From Pseudomonas sp. KU43P (GTDB lineage Bacteria; Pseudomonadota; Gammaproteobacteria; Pseudomonadales; Pseudomonadaceae), in NCBI RefSeq assembly GCF_033095865.1, contig NZ_AP019365.1, forward strand, positions 2,701,501-2,765,500: DNA of 64,000 nucleotides, in the 5' to 3' direction. This document shows positions 25,635 to 35,537 of the stretch, piece by piece. How positions within the stretch are numbered: the first letter of the stretch is position 1; each line of letters opens with the position of its first letter. The notes under the pieces are model-generated. The model ran no database searches. It was given only the letters and a program-made list of their open reading frames with translations, and was not told the DNA's origin. Position numbers and translations under genes: made by a program.

Positions 25635-26611
25635 ATGGAGACAGGCATCGGAGTGGTGGTGATTGGCCGAAACGAGGGGATGCGCCTGGAGCGCTGCCTG
25701 GCTTCACTGGCCAAGGGTGCGGACCAGGTCGTGTACGTCGACTCCGGGTCCACCGACGGCTCGGTGCAGCGGGCGCGCAGCCATGGGGTCGAGGTACTGG
25801 CGTTGGACATGAGCATTCCGTTCACCGCGGCGCGGGCGCGCAACGAAGGTTTTGCCTGCTTGCTGCAGTTGTGCCCGAACCTGCGCCATGTGCAGTTCGT
25901 CGACGGCGATTGCGAGGTGGTGGCCGGCTGGCTGGCCAGCGCCCAGGCATTTCTCGATGGCCACCCGGAAGTGGCGGTGGTCTGCGGCCGACGCCGCGAG
26001 CGCTTCCCTGAACGCTCGATCTACAACCATCTGTGCGACCTGGAGTGGGACACCCCAGTCGGCGAAGCCAAGGCCTGTGGTGGCGATGCGCTGATGCGCG
26101 TCGAAGCTTTCAGGGACGTGTCCGGCTACCGCCCGGGGCTGATTGCCGGTGAAGAGCCGGAGCTTTGCGTACGCCTGCGCGCCCGTGGTTGGAAGATCTG
26201 GCGGCTGGACGCGGAAATGACCCTGCATGATGCCGCCATGACCCGATTCAGCCAGTGGTGGCGGCGCTGCATCCGCGGGGGTTATGCCTTCGCCGAAGGC
26301 GCCTACCTGCATGGCTACCCCCCGAGCGGCATTGGCAGCGCGAATCGCTGCGCGCCTGGTTCTGGGGCCTGGGCATCCCGCTGGTGACGCTGCTGCTGTG
26401 GGCGCTGGTGGGGGGCTGGGGGTTGCTGCTGCTGTCGATCTACCCGCTGCAAGCCCTGCGCCTGGCACGTCGGGGAGGGCGTTCGTTGCGCGAGAATGGG
26501 CTGCAGGCGGTGTTCCTGGTGCTTGCCAAATTCCCCGAAATGGTCGGGCAGGTGAGGTTTCTGCTGGACAGGCTGACTGCCAGCAAATCGTCATTGATCG
26601 AGTACAAGTGA
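25635..26611 (+). pseudogene. Family 2 glycosyltransferase split by a -1 frameshift in a C6 run
   Basis: The first frame runs from ATG 25635 to a stop at 26387. It gives a GT2 N-terminus (GVVVIGRNEGMRLERCLASL, VYVDSGSTDGSV, FVDGDCEV, GEEPELCVRLRARGWKIW) through WWRRCIRGGYAFAEGAYLHGY. The second part lies in another frame to the stop at 26611 and continues PPERHWQRESLRAWFWG, then hydrophobic helices. The switch falls at the six cytosines around 26319-26324. A seventh C would give HGYPPERHWQRES and one intact protein of about 325 residues. It is a fresh pseudogene, a phase-variable gene or a sequencing error. The downstream gene starts one base after its stop, so translation of the rest of the operon could be affected. 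Confidence 0.8.
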
Positions 26612-26612
26612 G

Positions 26613-29609
26613 ATGACCATGAACCTCCTGACACTCGCCAAGACCTTGCCAGCGGTGCATCCCGGCTATTCGCCGCGGGCACTGAAGAACCGGCTCAAGT
26701 TGACCTTGCTGATGGTCCGCCAGTGGCCGCAGCTCAGCACGTTCATGCAGCGCATGAGCACCGCGCTGGGCGATGACGGCTTCGCCGCGCTCGGTGACGA
26801 TAGCGTCGGCATCCTGCAGTGGCCCTACATCAGCAAGGGCTGGGAAGCGCCGCAGCGGCTGGCGGTGGTGGCCTCGCACTACGAAGTGGTGGCCGGGCAG
26901 TTCCCGTCGCTGTTGCTGCTTGGGCGAGACGAACATCGCACCCTCGCCGACCTGTCGAGCTATTCCCCAGGCTGCACCCTGGTGCTGGACCGGCCGATCT
27001 GGTTCAAGCGCGAAGGGGAGCTGGTGCTCAACCTGTTCCAAGGCGACCTGCGGGTGGCCTCTCTGGCCTTCAGCCTGTGCCGGTTACAGGGCGAACTGTG
27101 CATGTTGATCGGCGCCGTGCAGGGCATCCACAAAGGCATCGACAGCGAGACCTCGCTGAACATCTACCGCGACCTGACCAAGGATTTCGAAGGCCTGCGC
27201 CCGCGCAGCCTGCTGATCGAAGCCATCAAGTGCGTCGCACGGCTGGTGGGCGCGCGGCAGATCCATGCCGTCAGCGATGCCTATCGGCACCATCGGCATG
27301 TTTATTTCGGTGCCGACACCGACCGCGAACTGGCCGCCAACTACGACGTCATCTGGCAGGAGCACGGCGCCGAAGCACTGGCGCGCGAAGGCTTTTTCAC
27401 GCTTCCCATGGCCGCCACCGAGCGTTCGACGCAGGACATCGCGCCGAAGAAGCGCGCCATGTACCGGCGGCGCTATGCGCTGCTGGACGACCTGTTCGGC
27501 CAGCTCGAGGCCGCGCTGCCCGACCACGAGGTGGCGCAACAGCTCGGTGTGCACCGTCAGCGTCTGGGCAGCGCATTGGCGGCGCAGCAAACCAGCGTTG
27601 CCAGTGCCCCACCCAGCCTGCATGCCCGGCTGGCCGGCTTGCTTCGCCAGCTCACCACCGAGCCCCGGGCGGACCAGCGCTTCGTTGCCTATCTGCGCAA
27701 GGCCGGCCTGTATCCGACCTTGAAAAAAGCCTTCCGCGAACTGCTCAAGCAGGGGCCGGCGCTGCTGTGGAAGCCCGCCGACAGCAAGCGCAAGAGCCTG
27801 CCACTGGGTGACCCCAGCGTGCCGGCCAGCGAACTGTTCCCCCGTGAGCTGCTGCTGGTCTGCGAAGGCGCCCTGGCGCAACCGCCCAGCGGCCGGCCAG
27901 CCCTTATGCAGCATGCGCTGCAGGGCCTTGGCTACCAATGCCAGGTGCTTGACTGGCGCAACGGCGCAGCCTGTACCAACGCCTTGCAGACCGCTTCTGT
28001 GGTGGTCTTCCATCGCCTGCCCGCCACGGCCGAGATGCTGCAGCTCGTCGAGGAGGCCAAGCGGCTGAAAGTAAGCACCATCTGGGATGTCGATGCGCTG
28101 ATCTTCGACCCTCAGGCCTACCGGCTGCACAACGACCTGAGCGCCTTCAACGAGGAAACCGTCAACCAGCTGCTGGCGGCGGTGGCCATGTTCCAGCAGG
28201 CGTTGCTGGCTTGTGATCGGGCCATCGCGGCAACGCCGTCGCTGGCCAAGGCCATGCTGGACATGGGCGCGGGCCACGTCACGCTGGTGGAGTGCGACAG
28301 CGAGGCCCATGCCGTCAACAGCGAACAGCTTGCCCAGCTGTTCCCGCAACTGCCACGTGACCGCACCCGGCGCGTGCTGTCGGCCAACATCTTCTTTGCC
28401 CCGCGCAGTTTCGGCGGCGCCACCGTGGTGGCGGAGCAGATGGCGCGCTTGATGGTGGCGACCACCACCTTCCAGCAGTTCATCTTCACCTCGTTGCCCG
28501 AAACCGACGCCGAGCCCTACAGCCTGTATCGCTACGAAGCCCACGGCGCCGCAGTGATCGGCATGGGCCTGCCTGACGAGCGCAGTGCCCGCGAAGACTT
28601 CGAAAACCCTGCCACCTTGCCGGTGTTCGACGCCGTGCTCAAACGCGTGGCTCCGGACCTTGTGCACATGCACTCCATTCAAGGGCTCGGTGCCTTGCTG
28701 GCCGACAGCTGCCGGCGCGCGGGCCTGCCATTCGTGGTGACCCTGCACGACTGCTGGTGGATCTGCGGCCGCCAGTTCATGATCGACAACCATGGCCAGT
28801 ACTGCGGGCAAACCACCATCCGCGCCGAAGTGTGCGCCCGCTGCGTGGATGACCCGGCCCTCAACGTGTACCGCCAATCGTTGCTGGCCAACACGCTGAA
28901 CCAGGCCAGCCTGCTGCTGGCACCCAGCCACTTCGCCCGCAACCTGTACATCGCCAATGGTTTCGATGCCGCGAAGATCCGCGTCAACCGCAATGGCATC
29001 CTGCCCCCGGCCGCCGATTACCAGCGCCATCCCGGCAAGGCCATCCGCTTCGGCTTCGTTGGCGGTAACGCGACCATCAAGGGGATCGACGTGATCACCC
29101 AAGCCTTTGCCGCGCTGCAGCGTTCGGACTATGAGCTCAAGGTGGTCGACAACCTGCTGCACTTGGGTTTCCGTTCGCTGAACCGCCACAGCATCAAGAT
29201 TCCGGGCACGGTCAGCATCGTGCCGGGCTACACCCAGGCCAACATGGACGAATTCTTTGCCGGCATCGATGTGCTGCTGTTCCCCACCCAGTCCAAGGAA
29301 ACCTTCGGGCTGGCGGTGCGCGAGGCCCTGGTGCGCGATGTATGGGTGATCAGCACCCACGCCGGTGGCACCGTGGAGGATATCGTCGACGGCGTGAACG
29401 GCACGCTGATCCCGCTCAGCGCCGACGAGAAGTACCTGCGCCAGGCCCTGAGCGACATTCTGCAAAACCCTGAGCGCTATCGGCAGCACCGCAACACTTT
29501 CAAGCAAGGCATCACCTTGTGCAGCGACCAGGCCCTGGAACTGCAAGCCATGTACGACGACGTGCTCAAGGCGAGCACGCCAACGGCCGGGTTGTGCCCG
29601 CAGCAGTGA
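26613..29609 (+). CDS. VirK/DUF535 domain fused to a GT1/GT4-type glycosyltransferase
   Basis: A 998-residue protein with three parts. Residues about 35-270 match the VirK/DUF535 family (VVASHYEVVAGQFPSLLLL, KREGELVLNLF, GAVQGIHKGIDSETSLNIYR, KDFEGLRPRSLLIEA, YDVIWQEHGAEAL). About 410-585 is a second domain (LLLVCEGALAQ, VVVFHRLPATAEML, VSTIWDVDALIFDPQAY) resembling the regulatory half found in some large glycosyltransferases. About 590-985 is a GT-B glycosyltransferase (FFAPRSFGGATVVAEQMA, LVHMHSIQGLGALL, FGFVGGNATIKGIDV, PTQSKETFGLAVREALV with the E-x7-E motif near 896). VirK proteins are normally separate and poorly understood. A fusion to a glycosyltransferase inside an EPS operon is unusual. 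Confidence 0.87.
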   Translation: MTMNLLTLAKTLPAVHPGYSPRALKNRLKLTLLMVRQWPQLSTFMQRMSTALGDDGFAALGDDSVGILQWPYISKGWEAPQRLAVVASHYEVVAGQFPSLLLLGRDEHRTLADLSSYSPGCTLVLDRPIWFKREGELVLNLFQGDLRVASLAFSLCRLQGELCMLIGAVQGIHKGIDSETSLNIYRDLTKDFEGLRPRSLLIEAIKCVARLVGARQIHAVSDAYRHHRHVYFGADTDRELAANYDVIWQEHGAEALAREGFFTLPMAATERSTQDIAPKKRAMYRRRYALLDDLFGQLEAALPDHEVAQQLGVHRQRLGSALAAQQTSVASAPPSLHARLAGLLRQLTTEPRADQRFVAYLRKAGLYPTLKKAFRELLKQGPALLWKPADSKRKSLPLGDPSVPASELFPRELLLVCEGALAQPPSGRPALMQHALQGLGYQCQVLDWRNGAACTNALQTASVVVFHRLPATAEMLQLVEEAKRLKVSTIWDVDALIFDPQAYRLHNDLSAFNEETVNQLLAAVAMFQQALLACDRAIAATPSLAKAMLDMGAGHVTLVECDSEAHAVNSEQLAQLFPQLPRDRTRRVLSANIFFAPRSFGGATVVAEQMARLMVATTTFQQFIFTSLPETDAEPYSLYRYEAHGAAVIGMGLPDERSAREDFENPATLPVFDAVLKRVAPDLVHMHSIQGLGALLADSCRRAGLPFVVTLHDCWWICGRQFMIDNHGQYCGQTTIRAEVCARCVDDPALNVYRQSLLANTLNQASLLLAPSHFARNLYIANGFDAAKIRVNRNGILPPAADYQRHPGKAIRFGFVGGNATIKGIDVITQAFAALQRSDYELKVVDNLLHLGFRSLNRHSIKIPGTVSIVPGYTQANMDEFFAGIDVLLFPTQSKETFGLAVREALVRDVWVISTHAGGTVEDIVDGVNGTLIPLSADEKYLRQALSDILQNPERYRQHRNTFKQGITLCSDQALELQAMYDDVLKASTPTAGLCPQQ

Positions 29610-29651
29610 GCGCACTGATCATCAATCACGCAGGTAGAGATCCGGATTTCC

Positions 29652-30854
29652 ATGCGCATTGCCTACTTCATCAATCAATACCCGAAAGTCAGCCATAGCT
29701 TCATTCGCCGCGAAATCCTCGCCTTGGAGCGCCAGGGCGTGGTGATCCAGCGCATTGCCTTGCGTGGCTGGGACGGCGAATTGCAGGACGGCGAAGACCT
29801 GGCCGAGCGTGACAAGACCCAGTACGTGCTGCAGGGCGGCATCAAGGGCTTGCTCAAGCCGCTGTGGCAAGTGCTGCGCGCCGAGCCGAAGGGGTTCTGC
29901 TCGGCCCTGTGGCTGGCCCTGCGCGTGGGCCTGCGTGCCGACCGGCCGTTGCCCTACCACCTGGTGTACCTGGCCGAGGCCTGCTGCGTGGTGCAATGGC
30001 TGCAGGCATTCGGCGCCGAACATGTGCATGCGCACTTCGGCACCAACTCCACCGAAGTGGTGATGCTGGCCAACGCCTTGGGTGGGCCAGCCTTCAGCTT
30101 CACCGTGCACGGCCCGGAAGAGTTCGACAAACCGCAGTTTCTGCATGTGGGCGAAAAGGTGCGGCGTGCAGCCTTCGTCGCCTCGGTCAGCTCGTATGGC
30201 CGCAGCCAGCTGTATCGCTGGGTCGCCCATGAGCACTGGGCCAAGGTCAAGGTCGTGCATTGTGGCCTGGAGCCCGGTTTCCATCAGGTTGCGGCGGTGC
30301 CTGCACCGGCTGCCCCACGGCTGGTCTGCGTGGGCCGGCTGTGCGAGCAGAAGGGGCAGCTGTTGTTGTTGGAAGCCGCACGGCAGCTGGCCGGGCAAGG
30401 CATCGACTTCGAACTGGTGCTGGCCGGAGACGGCGAAATGCGCGAACAGATCGAAACGTTGATCGACCGCCATGGCCTGCAGGGTCAGGTGCGTATCACC
30501 GGTTGGATCAGCAGTGCGCAGGTGCGCGACGAAATCCTTGCCGCCCGTGCGCTGGTGCTGCCGAGCTTCGCCGAAGGGTTGCCAGTGGTGATCATGGAGG
30601 CGATGGCCTTGCGCAGGCCGGTACTGACCACCTACGTGGCGGGCATTCCCGAGCTGGTGCGCCCTGGCGAGAACGGTTGGCTGTTCCCGGCCGGGGCCGT
30701 GGACGAGCTTGCCGAAGCGATGGCCGACTGCCTGGCGCAGCCGGTCGAGGTGCTGCAACGCATGGGCGAGGCGGCGCGCCAGCGCGTACTGGAGCGCCAT
30801 GATATCGACACCGAGGCGGCCAAACTGGCCCATCACTTCAAGGCATCGGCATGA
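29652..30854 (+). CDS. Family 4 glycosyltransferase (EPS assembly)
   Basis: A 400-residue GT-B-fold enzyme. The N-terminal part carries FINQYPKVSHSFIRREI and HVHAHFGTNSTEV, typical of colanic-acid and EPS glycosyltransferases. The C-terminal donor domain has VCVGRLCEQKGQLLLLEA, LVLAGDGEMREQIE and the E-x7-E motif in LPSFAEGLPVVIMEAMAL, with retaining chemistry expected. It adds a sugar to the undecaprenyl-linked unit on the cytoplasmic face. It begins 42 bases after the VirK-fusion gene and its last four bases overlap the next gene. Confidence 0.9.
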   Translation: MRIAYFINQYPKVSHSFIRREILALERQGVVIQRIALRGWDGELQDGEDLAERDKTQYVLQGGIKGLLKPLWQVLRAEPKGFCSALWLALRVGLRADRPLPYHLVYLAEACCVVQWLQAFGAEHVHAHFGTNSTEVVMLANALGGPAFSFTVHGPEEFDKPQFLHVGEKVRRAAFVASVSSYGRSQLYRWVAHEHWAKVKVVHCGLEPGFHQVAAVPAPAAPRLVCVGRLCEQKGQLLLLEAARQLAGQGIDFELVLAGDGEMREQIETLIDRHGLQGQVRITGWISSAQVRDEILAARALVLPSFAEGLPVVIMEAMALRRPVLTTYVAGIPELVRPGENGWLFPAGAVDELAEAMADCLAQPVEVLQRMGEAARQRVLERHDIDTEAAKLAHHFKASA

Positions 30855-32044
30855 TCACACTTATCAGCTGGCTACTGGGCGCGTTGGCGGTGCTGATCCT
30901 GGTGCCGGTGACGGTGCTGTTCACCCAGGTATTGCTGGCCTGCCTGCCGGGGCGGCCTGAGCCAATCGCCAAGGCTCCGGCCGTGCGGCCACGGGTAGCG
31001 GTGCTGGTACCTGCGCACAACGAGGCGTCTGGCATCGTGGCGACGGTGCAGGGCATCCAGCGCCAGTTGCTGGAGGGGGACCGGTTGCTGGTGGTGGCCG
31101 ACAACTGCAGCGACCAGACCGCCGCCCTGGCCCGTGGCGCGGGCGCGGAAGTGGTCGAGCGCCAGCATGGGCACTTGCGTGGCAAGGGCTATGCACTCGA
31201 TTGCGGTGTTCGCCACCTGGCCGAGGCGCCACCGGAGGTGGTGGTGATCATCGATGCCGATTGCCAGGTAAGCCCAGGCTCCATCGAGCACCTGGCGCAG
31301 CGCTGTATCGAAGCGGCAGGACCGGTGCAGGGCCTGGATCTGATGTGTGCGCCACCGGGCGCCGGTTTGAAGATCTTGATCGCCGAGTTCGCCTGGCGCG
31401 TCAAGAACCTGGTGCGCCCGTTGGGTTCGGCGCGTGCGGGGTTGCCGTGCCAGTTGATGGGCACCGGCATGGCCATTGGCTGGCAGGATATTGCCGCAGC
31501 CAACCTGGCCACCGGGCACCTGGTCGAAGACCTGAAGCTGGGGCTGGATTTCTGCCGCGCAGGCAAGCCGCCGCTGTTCTGCCCGCAGGCGCAGGTGACC
31601 AGCCTGTTTCCAACCAGTCAGGAAGGCCTAAGCGGCCAGCGCACGCGTTGGGAGCACGGGCACCTGGGCGTGCTGCTGGCCGACGGGCCGAAACTGGTCG
31701 TCAGTGCCCTGGCCAAGGGCAACTGGCCTTTGCTGGCGATGAGCCTGGACCTGATGGTGCCACCCCTGGCGCTACTGACTCTGGCCCTGGTGGTGCTGTT
31801 CGTCGTGTCGTGGCTTGCGTGCCTGTTACTGGGTGTGTTGCTCCCAGCGGTGCTGGCGACGCTTGCACTGATGATGCTGGGCGTTGCTGTTCTGCTGGCC
31901 TGGAGCCGATTCTCCCGGGAGGTGATCCCATTCTCGGTGCTGATCTATGCGCCGCTTTACGTCCTGAAGAAAATCCCGCTGTACCTGGGTTTTCTGATCA
32001 AGCGCCAGGTCGAATGGGTGCGCTCCAAACGGGATGACGGCTGA
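30851..32044 (+). CDS. Membrane family 2 glycosyltransferase
   Basis: A 397-residue processive-type GT2 enzyme. One N-terminal membrane helix precedes a cytosolic GT-A domain with VAVLVPAHNEASGIV, VVADNCSDQT, IIDADCQV, LVEDLKLGLDF and GQRTRWEHG (the D, DxD, ED and QxxRW motifs). A hydrophobic C-terminal region holds about four helices. This motif set is shared with cellulose- and hyaluronan-synthase-like enzymes, but the size and context suggest it adds one residue to the repeat unit. It overlaps the previous gene by 4 bases and the next by 1 base, so expression is tightly coupled. Confidence 0.9.
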   Translation: MITLISWLLGALAVLILVPVTVLFTQVLLACLPGRPEPIAKAPAVRPRVAVLVPAHNEASGIVATVQGIQRQLLEGDRLLVVADNCSDQTAALARGAGAEVVERQHGHLRGKGYALDCGVRHLAEAPPEVVVIIDADCQVSPGSIEHLAQRCIEAAGPVQGLDLMCAPPGAGLKILIAEFAWRVKNLVRPLGSARAGLPCQLMGTGMAIGWQDIAAANLATGHLVEDLKLGLDFCRAGKPPLFCPQAQVTSLFPTSQEGLSGQRTRWEHGHLGVLLADGPKLVVSALAKGNWPLLAMSLDLMVPPLALLTLALVVLFVVSWLACLLLGVLLPAVLATLALMMLGVAVLLAWSRFSREVIPFSVLIYAPLYVLKKIPLYLGFLIKRQVEWVRSKRDDG

Positions 32045-32835
32045 TGGCCAGTTCGGATTGGCAAGGCCGCTGGCAAGCGGTGACCGAACGCATGCGCCGG
32101 GTGGCAGACCCGGCGGACGAACAGCGGGTATTGCGTACCTTGAGCACGGTCGGGCAACCGATGGTGCTGGGTTTCGTCAATGCCCACGCCCTGAACCTGG
32201 TGGCACGGAACGCCGACTTCCACCAGTCACTGCTCGCTGCCGACCTGCTGTTGCGGGACGGTTCGGGCATGGCCATCCTGTTCCGCCGTCTGGCGCTGGA
32301 CCCTGGCCTGAACATGAACGGCACCGACCTGATTCCCATGTTGCTGACGGCCTACCAGGGCAGGCGCGTGGCCTTGTGGGGCAGCCGGGAGCCTGCATTG
32401 AGCGCAGCCGCCAGGCGCTGCGAGGCCTCTTTCGGGGTCACGCCCGTGTCGTTGCACGATGGTTTTGCCGAGGTCGATACCTACCTTGCGTTGGCGCGCG
32501 CCTTGCAACCCGAGTTGATCATCCTGGGCATGGGCATGCCCAAGCAGGAGGCGGTCGCCGCCCGATTGGCAAGCATTGGTGTGCCGTGCCTGATCGTCTG
32601 CGGCGGGGCGATCATCGATTTTCTCGGCGGCAAGGTCACGCGGGCGCCGCGCTGGCTGCGCCGCCTCGGCGGCGAATGGATATTCCGACTCATGAAAGAG
32701 CCGAAACGTCTGTTCATGCGCTATGTTGTCGGTAACCCGATGTTTATTTGGCGTACCTTGAAGTTTTCGACCGGGCCTGGCAATCGCGTCAATGTTTCGT
32801 CGCGCCGAATCCGGCAGAAATCGGACCCTGAATGA
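32044..32835 (+). CDS. WecG/TagA/CpsF-family glycosyltransferase
   Basis: A 263-residue protein of the WecG/TagA/CpsF family (GT26), which transfers N-acetylmannosamine-type or related sugars onto lipid-linked acceptors. The family pattern is present: VLGFVNAHALNLVARNADF, LLADLLLRDGSGMAIL, MNGTDLIPMLL, LIILGMGMPKQEAVAARL, VCGGAIIDFLGG and RAPRWLRRLGGEWIFRLMKEP. Its ATG shares its first base with the stop of the previous gene. Last gene before a 158-base gap with an inverted repeat. Confidence 0.9.
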   Translation: MASSDWQGRWQAVTERMRRVADPADEQRVLRTLSTVGQPMVLGFVNAHALNLVARNADFHQSLLAADLLLRDGSGMAILFRRLALDPGLNMNGTDLIPMLLTAYQGRRVALWGSREPALSAAARRCEASFGVTPVSLHDGFAEVDTYLALARALQPELIILGMGMPKQEAVAARLASIGVPCLIVCGGAIIDFLGGKVTRAPRWLRRLGGEWIFRLMKEPKRLFMRYVVGNPMFIWRTLKFSTGPGNRVNVSSRRIRQKSDPE

Positions 32836-32886
32836 TTTGTCACGGCACGCTGGCCGGGTACTGCTACAGTGATATCAAGGTCGGAT

Positions 32887-32916
32887 TTTCTGAATAATCA
32901 TGGACCTATTCAGAAA
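32887..32916. promoter_or_regulatory. 10-base inverted repeat upstream of the initiating sugar transferase
   Basis: TTTCTGAATA at 32887-32896 and TATTCAGAAA at 32907-32916 form perfect 10-base arms with a 10-base spacer. It lies in an AT-rich 158-base gap just before the sugar-phosphate transferase, so that gene may have its own control. It is too AT-rich and lacks the T-run of a usual terminator. A similar TTTCTGA-type repeat lies upstream of pagL (48118-48146). Confidence 0.4.
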
Positions 32917-32993
32917 GTTGTAAAAGTTTGGTGAATTTAATGTACTGATTGGTGAATAAGTATCTGCTGCGCTTAATTTGATGAGGCCTGAGA

Positions 32994-34415
32994 ATGGTTT
33001 TCGAACCCAGAAGCAGTCGTTCCTTGCTCCAGCGAAGAAGCAGCGTCAGCAACGCCATTCAGGCGGGCCTCGACGGCATCGCCGTGACCGGCGTGGCGTG
33101 GTACCTGATCTACGACCAGATTGGTTACATCACCTCCGATTACGTGATCATGCTGCTGCTGTTGATTGGCGCATTGGCTGTGATCTACGACCATTACGCC
33201 ATCTACCGCACCAATGTGGGCTTGTCGATCAAGGCCTTCAGGCTGTTCAAAGCCTGGTCGGCGACCTTCTGTTTCCTGGTCGTGCTGGCATTTCTCACCA
33301 AGCAGAGCGAAACCTACTCACGCCTGTTGGTGGGCCAGTTGTTCGTGTTCGGCTATGTGGTGCAGTTGTTTCTGCATTATGCCGTACGCGAAGTGCAAAA
33401 ACGGTTCACCGCCCATGCGCGGCTGGATAACGCCTTGATCATTGGGGCGGGCGACCTGGCCAACTTTCTTTATCAGAAAATCAGTAACAACCCGTGGTTT
33501 GGCGAGCGGGTAGTGGGTTGCGTATTGATTGATGACGTGTACGACCAGGGCAAGGAAAGTGCTGACGGTAAACAGCGTCTTCCGATACTTGGGCACATAG
33601 ACAAGTTGGATGAACTGGTCGCGCAACATTCCATTAGAACTGTGTACTTGGTGACACCGCTGGGCGGCTCCGAAGTGATCAACGACGTGTATTTGAAGTT
33701 GCTCGACAAGTGCATTGCGGTGAACTGGGTGCCGGATATCTTCTCGCTGCGATTGATCAACCACAGTGTGCGTGAAATTGCCGGTATCCCGGTGTTGACC
33801 TTGTCGGAGACACCGTTGACCGGCATGAGCCTGTTCCTCAAGAACCTTGAGGACCGTGTGCTCGCAGCGCTGATACTGCTGTGCGCTTCACCCGTGCTGT
33901 TGGCCGTTGCCCTGGCAATCAAGTTGGACAGCCCCGGGCCGGTGTTCTTCCGTCAGGAACGTACGGGCTGGACCGGTGAATCGTTCCGCATCTGGAAGTT
34001 CAGGAGCATGCATGTTCATCAGCCCGAGCAAGGGGTGGTGAAACAGGCGCAAAAGAACGACCCGCGATTGACGCGGGTAGGGGCATTCATCCGACGCACC
34101 AGCCTCGACGAACTGCCGCAACTGTTCAATGTGCTGACCGGCGAAATGTCCTTGGTGGGGCCGCGCCCGCATGCCTTGCAACATGACTCGCTGTATTCCC
34201 AGGACATCGTCGATTACTTCGCTCGCCACAACATCAAACCGGGCATGACCGGCCTGGCACAAGTGAGGGGCTTTCGCGGGGAAACCCGTGACATCGAGCA
34301 GATGATCCAGCGGGTCGACTCGGACATCGAGTACATCAACAACTGGTCGCTGTGGCTGGATTTCGTGATACTGGTGCGCACGCTCAATGCATTTACCGGA
34401 AAGCAGGCTTATTGA
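32994..34415 (+). CDS. Undecaprenyl-phosphate glucose/galactose phosphotransferase (WcaJ-type)
   Basis: A 473-residue membrane enzyme starting EPS synthesis by moving a sugar-1-phosphate from a UDP-sugar to undecaprenyl phosphate. Four N-terminal helices are followed by a cytosolic CoA-binding-like domain ([17 protein letters not shown]), a fifth helix and the catalytic domain. The conserved catalytic motifs are [50 protein letters not shown] and [20 protein letters not shown]. This architecture separates it from the smaller RfbP-less enzymes. A promoter in the gap before it is likely. It is the last gene of the EPS locus and corresponds to the end of the Pea cluster by memory of gene order. 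Confidence 0.92.
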   Translation: MVFEPRSSRSLLQRRSSVSNAIQAGLDGIAVTGVAWYLIYDQIGYITSDYVIMLLLLIGALAVIYDHYAIYRTNVGLSIKAFRLFKAWSATFCFLVVLAFLTKQSETYSRLLVGQLFVFGYVVQLFLHYAVREVQKRFTAHARLDNALIIGAGDLANFLYQKISNNPWFGERVVGCVLIDDVYDQGKESADGKQRLPILGHIDKLDELVAQHSIRTVYLVTPLGGSEVINDVYLKLLDKCIAVNWVPDIFSLRLINHSVREIAGIPVLTLSETPLTGMSLFLKNLEDRVLAALILLCASPVLLAVALAIKLDSPGPVFFRQERTGWTGESFRIWKFRSMHVHQPEQGVVKQAQKNDPRLTRVGAFIRRTSLDELPQLFNVLTGEMSLVGPRPHALQHDSLYSQDIVDYFARHNIKPGMTGLAQVRGFRGETRDIEQMIQRVDSDIEYINNWSLWLDFVILVRTLNAFTGKQAY

Positions 34416-34454
34416 TTGAGGCGGGCCGGCAAACCGGCTTTCAGGAGGGGCGTG

Positions 34455-35390
34455 TCAGGCTAATGGGTGCAATGCCCTGAACCCGCGCGCTTCTTCCACC
34501 AGCCAGTCATGCACGGCGCGTGCCCCCGGTTGGTTCAGGCCACCCGGTGGGTAATGCACCACATAGCGCTTGAAGTTGGCGATCGGTACACCAAACGGCA
34601 CGATCAGCGCACCACGCTCCAGTTCGTCGTTGAGCAGGGTGCGCCGGGCAATGGCCACGCCGATGCCGGCGATGGCCGCCTCGATGGTCAGGTGGTTGCG
34701 GTTGAACGTATGTCCACGGCGCACATCCAGCCCGCCGGCGCCGATGCCTTCCAGGTAGAACTCCCATTCTGCGTATTCCGAGCTGCCACGCCAGGCGGTG
34801 ATGTCATGCAGCAGCGGGTAGTGCGCCAGGTCCGCAGGGCCATGCAGAGGCGGTCGGCCGCGTAACAGGGCAGGCGAGCACACCGGAAAGATCTGCTCGT
34901 CCAGTAGCGGTGTCGAGAGCATGCCCGGGTAGCTGCCGTCGTTGAGATCGATTGCCAGGTCGAAGTCGCCCGGATGCAGGGCCTGGGCACTGTCTTCGGC
35001 CACCAGACGCAGCTCGATGTCCGGGTAGCGCTGCTGAAAGCGCGGCAAGCGTGGCGTCAGCCACTTGGCCAGGAACGAGGGGATCGAGCGCAGGCGCAAG
35101 GTGCCACGGATTTCGCCGGCATCCAGGCGCAGCAGTTCAGCTTCGATGCTGCCGTACGCTTCAGCTACCGTCTGTGCCAGGCGCTGGCCTTCGGCGCTCA
35201 GCTCCACCCCGCGAGCACGGCGCAGGAATACGCGATAGCCCAGACGCTCTTCGAGCTGGCGCATCTGCTGGCTGACCGCACCGGGGGTGATGTGCAGTTC
35301 TTCGGCGCAGCGGGTGAACGACAGGTGCCGCGCCGCACAGCTGAAAACGTGCAGCCAGACATACATCTGGCCATTGAGTTGCCGTCGCAT
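34455..35390 (-). CDS. LysR-family transcriptional regulator (GcvA/DsdC-like)
   Basis: A 311-residue LysR regulator. The N-terminal winged helix-turn-helix reads [27 protein letters not shown], and a substrate-binding domain follows (about 95-300). It is divergent from the L-serine dehydratase gene, with about 147 bases between their starts, the classic arrangement of a LysR regulator and its target. It probably controls the dehydratase in response to serine or glycine-type compounds; the effector is inferred only from position. The [19 protein letters not shown] pattern is closest to the GcvA/DsdC branch of the family. Confidence 0.87.
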   Translation of the reverse strand: MRRQLNGQMYVWLHVFSCAARHLSFTRCAEELHITPGAVSQQMRQLEERLGYRVFLRRARGVELSAEGQRLAQTVAEAYGSIEAELLRLDAGEIRGTLRLRSIPSFLAKWLTPRLPRFQQRYPDIELRLVAEDSAQALHPGDFDLAIDLNDGSYPGMLSTPLLDEQIFPVCSPALLRGRPPLHGPADLAHYPLLHDITAWRGSSEYAEWEFYLEGIGAGGLDVRRGHTFNRNHLTIEAAIAGIGVAIARRTLLNDELERGALIVPFGVPIANFKRYVVHYPPGGLNQPGARAVHDWLVEEARGFRALHPLA

Positions 35391-35537
35391 CGTTTAGTAC
35401 CGCTAAAGGCTTACTTAGAAAGTTTCGTTGGTCATCTGCAGATGAACGCGGCAGTATCGCCCAACTCAGCAATACCGTTCAATTTTTCCAGTGAGCCGTG
35501 TAGCGGCGCACGTGCGTCGGCACGGCCAGGCATTAGC

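Noticed and set aside
34974..35537. Long in-frame extension upstream of sdaA
   Set aside because: It runs antisense over the LysR gene and has no similarity to the dehydratase; the family start is at 35538.
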